This document shows positions 60,514-64,000 of a DNA stretch of 64,000 bases, in pieces (position 1 is the stretch's first letter; the number at the start of each line of letters is the position of its first letter). This stretch comes from Lutibacter sp. (lineage in GTDB: Bacteria > Bacteroidota > Bacteroidia > Flavobacteriales > Flavobacteriaceae), in assembly GCF_030692605.1 (NCBI RefSeq), contig NZ_JAUYUD010000027.1, positions 1 through 64,000 of the forward strand, in the 5' to 3' direction. The notes beneath the pieces were generated by a model, which was not told the DNA's origin, made no database searches, and was given only the letters and a program-made list of their open reading frames with translations. Both the position numbers and the translations under genes were made by a program.

Positions 60514-61008
60514 GTGACCAAAGAACTAGAGAAACAATTTATATCTGAATTTCACGACCATCAGAATATCATACATAAAGTGTGCAGTATTTACACATCT
60601 GATAAAGAATCACATAACGATTTATTTCAAGAAATTACCATCCAATTATGGAAAGCATATCCGACATTCAGAGGCGATTCAAAATTAAGTACCTGGATGT
60701 ATCGTGTTGGACTAAATACAGCTATAACCCTATTCAGAAAATCTAAAAGACAAGTTCAAACACAAGATTTTGATGCCGTTTTATATAGAATAAAATCAAC
60801 CGAATATGACCCTACACAAGAGGAACAATTAAGTGTTATGTACAAAGCAATTCAGCAATTATCTGATATTGATAAAGCACTTATATTTTTGTATTTAGAA
60901 GATAAAAATTACAAAGAAATATCTGAAACAATGGGTATTTCAGAAGTAAATGCACGCGTAAAAATGAATAGAATTAAAACGCGACTTAAAACCATTTTAA
61001 ATCCGTAA
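60514..61008 (+). CDS. ECF RNA polymerase sigma factor
   Basis: A 164-residue sigma-70 family factor. Region 2 has NDLFQEITIQLWKAYPTFRGDSKLSTWMYRVGLNTAI, and region 4 has LSDIDKALIFLYLEDKNYKEISETMGISEVNARVKMNRIKTRLK. The start is GTG at 60514. The upstream DNA has TTTGTAAC (60460-60467), similar to -35 elements of auto-regulated ECF genes; the -10 part is unclear. It is followed after 2 bp by a membrane protein which may control it. Confidence 0.92.
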   Translation: MTKELEKQFISEFHDHQNIIHKVCSIYTSDKESHNDLFQEITIQLWKAYPTFRGDSKLSTWMYRVGLNTAITLFRKSKRQVQTQDFDAVLYRIKSTEYDPTQEEQLSVMYKAIQQLSDIDKALIFLYLEDKNYKEISETMGISEVNARVKMNRIKTRLKTILNP

Positions 61009-61010
61009 TT

Positions 61011-61646
61011 ATGGATGAATTAGAATTATTAAAAAAAGATTGGCAGCAGCGTAAACAAGTTTACCCAAATTTGTCACATACTGATATTTACAATCTATTA
61101 CACAAAAAATCTTCTTCAATTGTTAAATGGATTTTTATTATTGGAATTGCTGAATTTATTTTTTGGGGAGTTTTAAATTTATTTATTCCTGATAGAATTT
61201 TTGATATTTATGATCAACTTCATTTAAAAAAGATATTGAGCTATTCTTACATATTCCATTATACCGTGAGCATTGTTTTTTTATATTTATTTTATAATAA
61301 TCATAAAGCCATAAGAGTAACTGACTCTACCAATAATCTAATGAAAAATATTATTAAAACACGTAAAACAGTTAATTTTTATGTGTACTATAACATTGGG
61401 TTGTATGTAATTTTATCAGTAGTTTTTAACATAGTACTGTTTTCAGATGTTGATTTGCTTTTACAAGTAATGACTCCAGAAAAATTAAATATCGATCAAT
61501 CTAAATTTTTTAATATGTTTTTAATTACACAAATAATAGTTTTGGTAGTAATGTGCGGATTATTATATCTTTATTACAGAATTATTTACGGAATCCTATT
61601 GAGAAAATTAAACAAAAATTATAACGAATTGGAATCTCTGGAATAA
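61011..61646 (+). CDS. membrane protein coupled to the ECF sigma gene
   Basis: A 211-residue protein. A cytosolic N-terminus of about 38 residues (DELELLKKDWQQRKQVYPNLS, reminiscent of small anti-sigma-like starts) is followed by four membrane segments (about 41-60, 78-97, 125-145, 165-190) and a short basic/acidic tail. It is coupled to the sigma gene at 2 bp. The layout resembles an anti-sigma partner, but no zinc ZAS or FecR domain is visible. Confidence 0.78.
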   Translation: MDELELLKKDWQQRKQVYPNLSHTDIYNLLHKKSSSIVKWIFIIGIAEFIFWGVLNLFIPDRIFDIYDQLHLKKILSYSYIFHYTVSIVFLYLFYNNHKAIRVTDSTNNLMKNIIKTRKTVNFYVYYNIGLYVILSVVFNIVLFSDVDLLLQVMTPEKLNIDQSKFFNMFLITQIIVLVVMCGLLYLYYRIIYGILLRKLNKNYNELESLE

Positions 61647-61661
61647 GAAATCTAAAAAAAA

Positions 61662-62120
61662 TTAATTGGATTTCAGTTTTACACTCCATTCAAACTCATA
61701 ACTTGAAACAAGTTCACCCATTTCATTGGTTCCAACAGATTTCATTGTAATTGTTTGGCCTTCGCCTGTTTCAATAGTTCTTTTTAAAGCTAGGTCAATT
61801 AAAGGTCCATCATTACAAGTAAATGAAATTAAGCCAACTGCTTTTTTAGAAAATGAACCATTATGGTTGGTTACTAGCATAGATATTTTTTTTCCACTTT
61901 CTTTAATTTTTTTTATTACAATAGCACCTGTAGAAAGTTCCGCAGCCATAGATTGAACAGCAAAATACATAGAATTAAACGGATTTTGATTTATCCATTT
62001 ATACCTCACTGTAACAACGGATTTTGAGCCATTTAATTCACGTAATTTTACACCACATAAATATGCCGACGGTAATTTGAACATTAAAAATTTGTTCATT
62101 TTAGTAACTGTAACCTCCAT
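61662..62120 (-). CDS. DUF4442 (hotdog-fold) protein
   Basis: A 152-residue single-domain protein of the DUF4442 family, related to hotdog thioesterases: MLKFKLPSAYLCGVKL-type start (here MFKLPSAYLCGVKLRELNG), VTVRYKWINQNPFNSMYFAVQSMAAELSTGAIVI with the family's NPF-S-Y-A motif, and GLISFTCNDGPLIDLALKRTIETGEGQ. It probably acts on acyl-CoA or acyl-ACP, but activity is not proved. It converges on the ECF gene pair. Confidence 0.88.
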   Translation of the reverse strand: MEVTVTKMNKFLMFKLPSAYLCGVKLRELNGSKSVVTVRYKWINQNPFNSMYFAVQSMAAELSTGAIVIKKIKESGKKISMLVTNHNGSFSKKAVGLISFTCNDGPLIDLALKRTIETGEGQTITMKSVGTNEMGELVSSYEFEWSVKLKSN

Positions 62121-62188
62121 ATAAAATATTTTGGGACAAGTTAAAAAAAATCAGTTGAAGTAATCTATTTAATATTAAAAAATCATTA

Positions 62189-63292
62189 TTAATTTGCCAT
62201 ATCTAAAGTAAAAACAAAATCACTTCCAACATTTGGTTCACTTTCCACACGAATAGTTCCATTATTCTGATTTATAAATTCCTTACAAAGAATTAATCCT
62301 AAACCAGTACCTTTTTCATTATTAGTGCCTTGTGAGGAATAATTATTTTCAATTCTGAAAAGTTTTGAAATATCTTCTTCACTTATTCCAATACCTGAAT
62401 CCTTTATGGATGTTTCAATAACAGTTTTATCATCAATTACTTTAATACCTGAAGAAATTGAAATAACACCTCCTTTGTCTGTGAATTTAATAGCATTTGA
62501 AATTAAATTTCTAACTACTGTTGAGATCATTTTTTCATCAGCAAAAACTTTTAAGTTATCACCTAAACTCATTTCAAAATTAATACCTTTTGCTATCGCC
62601 TGAGAATAATGACCCTTCATAGTATCGTCCAATAATGTATTTAAGTTTACATTATTTTTAACTGAGGTTAAACTTCCTTGTTGCATTCTAGCCCACTCCA
62701 ATAAGTTTTGAAGAATTTCAAGAGAGAAATTTGCTGCTTCATAAATATGTTTAAGATAGATTCGCATTTTTTCTTGATCTAAATCGTCTATATCTTCTAA
62801 AAATAGTTCTGATAACCCAGAAATACTGCTAATCGGATTTATTAAATCGTGAGAAATTATTGAGAAAAACTTATCTTTCGTAGCATTTTGACGAAATAAT
62901 TCTTCAGTTTGGCATTTTAGTTTAATGTGAGTTTTTATACGAGCTAAGAGCTCGTCAGTATTAAAAGGTTTTGTAATAAAGTCAACTCCTCCAGCTTTAA
63001 ACGCTTTTTTAATACTTTCAGAATCTGTATTTGCAGTTAAAAAAATTACTGGAATCTTTGCATTTATGGTATTCTCTTTAATTTTAATACATGTTTCAAA
63101 ACCATCCATTTCAGGCATCTGAATATCTAGTAATATTAAATCCGGAGTAATTTTTTCTAAAATGCCTAAAGCAGCCATTCCACTTTTTGCCATTCTAAAT
63201 TCGTACCCTTTTTCAGATAAAACACCACCTAAAACTTTTAAATTATTAGCATTATCATCTACAATTAGAATTGTATATATTTGATTTTCCAT
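62189..63292 (-). CDS. receiver-histidine kinase hybrid protein
   Basis: A 367-residue cytosolic protein. The N-terminal receiver (about 6-122) has ILIVDDNANN and the phosphoacceptor Asp56 in DLILLDIQMP with TKPF for the lysine. It is followed by a DHp domain with His148 in SIISHDLINPISS, then an HATPase domain: NLISNAIKFTD, DSGIGISEEDISKLF and GTGLGLILCKEFI. There is no membrane segment or sensor domain. It lies 10 bp behind the larger hybrid kinase, so it is likely its downstream partner. Confidence 0.92.
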   Translation of the reverse strand: MENQIYTILIVDDNANNLKVLGGVLSEKGYEFRMAKSGMAALGILEKITPDLILLDIQMPEMDGFETCIKIKENTINAKIPVIFLTANTDSESIKKAFKAGGVDFITKPFNTDELLARIKTHIKLKCQTEELFRQNATKDKFFSIISHDLINPISSISGLSELFLEDIDDLDQEKMRIYLKHIYEAANFSLEILQNLLEWARMQQGSLTSVKNNVNLNTLLDDTMKGHYSQAIAKGINFEMSLGDNLKVFADEKMISTVVRNLISNAIKFTDKGGVISISSGIKVIDDKTVIETSIKDSGIGISEEDISKLFRIENNYSSQGTNNEKGTGLGLILCKEFINQNNGTIRVESEPNVGSDFVFTLDMAN

Positions 63293-63302
63293 AACTTATA
63301 AA

Positions 63303-64000
63303 TTATGTGTTTAACCAACTACTTATTTGCTCAAATTCCATTTCATTTACACAATCTTCAATGAATTTAAACGACATGTTCGTTTCTTTCTCAAGTACAA
63401 CTAACATTTCATTCAAAACTAAAAAATCACCTTCGTCAGCAGCTGCTAACATTTTAGTTTTAAAATTTTCTGGAATGTCAGAAGGGGTTGCACAAAGAAT
63501 TTGAGCTTCCTTGTTAATCGGTTCTTTAATTTCAAATTTAATTCCTGCCTTATCCTGCATTTCAGCCAAAAGCGAATTAAATATTATTGGTTTTTTAATA
63601 AATATAGTGGCACCAATATCCATTATTTCTTTTTGTTCAGATTCTAATGCACTAGCACTTACCACAAATATTTTTACCTCATGGTTTCCTGCTAAACGTA
63701 ATATTTCTCGAGTAGCCTCAACACCATTCATTACAGGCATTACTACATCCATTAAAATTAAATCAGGTTTCCATAATTTATATAAGTCAATAGCTTCTTG
63801 GCCATTTTCCGCCATTCGTAAATCAAATCCAAGGGGATGTAATTTTTTAAATAAAATATCTCTGTTTTCAAACCTATCATCAACAATTGCAACTTTATAC
63901 CCCTTCATTTCTTCGCACAGAGAGGTAACTTGAACCTCCGTAATCTTTTTTGTCACTTCAGTTTTTCCTATTTCATATTTAAACTTAAATGAGAACTCCG
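63303..64000 (-). CDS. hybrid sensor kinase, C-terminal part (cut by window edge)
   Basis: The frame is open to the right edge. The start at a GTG (63956) suggested by a simple search is misleading: upstream codons read GAG TTC TCA TTT AAG TTT AAA TAT, i.e. EFSFKFKYEIGKTE, the last strand of an HATPase domain. A receiver domain follows (VAIVDDRFENRD, Asp in DLILMDVVMPVMNG, SASA, FIKKPI). It ends with the C-terminal extension KMLAAADEGDFLVLNEMLVVLEKE usually found behind hybrid kinases. So it is the tail of a large hybrid kinase. Confidence 0.85.
   Translation of the reverse strand, partial: EFSFKFKYEIGKTEVTKKITEVQVTSLCEEMKGYKVAIVDDRFENRDILFKKLHPLGFDLRMAENGQEAIDLYKLWKPDLILMDVVMPVMNGVEATREILRLAGNHEVKIFVVSASALESEQKEIMDIGATIFIKKPIIFNSLLAEMQDKAGIKFEIKEPINKEAQILCATPSDIPENFKTKMLAAADEGDFLVLNEMLVVLEKETNMSFKFIEDCVNEMEFEQISSWLNT

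Noticed and set aside
63956-63956. GTG as the real start of the last regulator gene
   Set aside because: In-frame upstream codons encode the last strand of a kinase ATPase domain, so the gene continues beyond the window.
1-64000. tRNA or rRNA genes
   Set aside because: No cloverleaf-like GC-rich stretch with a T-loop consensus, and no rRNA motifs, was noticed in the intergenic regions.

Overview
The window looks like a chromosome segment from a low-GC Flavobacteriia (Bacteroidota) bacterium. This rests on many TAnnTTTG -7 promoter boxes, a type IX secretion (T9SS) sorting-domain protein, tandem S46 dipeptidyl-peptidases, DUF349/DUF3667/DUF4369 families, the rsfS-ftsH-LUD-cdsA-psd-acbP gene order, and weak Shine-Dalgarno signals. 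No rRNA, tRNA, CRISPR or prophage was seen.

Layout. 0-5 kb: the edge of an IS630-like transposase, a probably truncated lipoprotein, a small heat-shock gene with palindromic upstream DNA, an XdhC/MocA-like pair and a SulP transporter. 5-12.6 kb: NUDIX and pyrE with nearly abutting divergent starts, birA, then rsfS-ftsH-LUD-cdsA-psd-acbP and a YceI-like lipoprotein that lacks a normal start codon. 12.6-22 kb: DUF349, aroE, two tandem DUF368 (PopT-type) proteins, TPR, pyrR-pyrB, a STAS-like protein, a mini T9SS protein and rnz.

22-32.2 kb is the accessory and most interesting region. On the minus strand, in transcription order, it holds a CheY-like regulator, a soluble histidine kinase, a LytTR regulator, a periplasmic chaperone-like protein, a 908-aa usher-like outer-membrane protein, a triplicated leader, two small secreted proteins, a pseudo-receiver/Hpt protein, and two more small secreted proteins. 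Three of the small secreted proteins are clear paralogues. The order suggests a surface-fibre or surface-coat assembly system with its own phosphorelay. It is surrounded by palindromic repeats.

32-45 kb: a conserved orphan gene with a 7-bp tandem repeat at its end, dus, a J-domain protein, a gamma-glutamyltransferase, a frameshifted DUF3667 gene, a CoA-binding protein, a FabH-like synthase, GNAT, a twice-frameshifted S9 peptidase, an iodotyrosine-deiodinase-like nitroreductase and a GMC oxidoreductase. 45-64 kb: htpG, a secreted protein, NUDIX, a pseudouridine synthase without a normal start, S1/P1 nuclease, an SPFH cassette (SPFH, DUF4177, PH-like, hydrolase, RHH), two S46 peptidases, DUF819, a DUF4369 lipoprotein, an ECF sigma factor with a membrane partner, a DUF4442 protein and two hybrid kinases, the last cut by the window edge.

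Three clear lesions (DUF3667 and two in the S9 peptidase) are each repaired by adding one base in or beside a homopolymer. They may be consensus errors rather than real gene decay.
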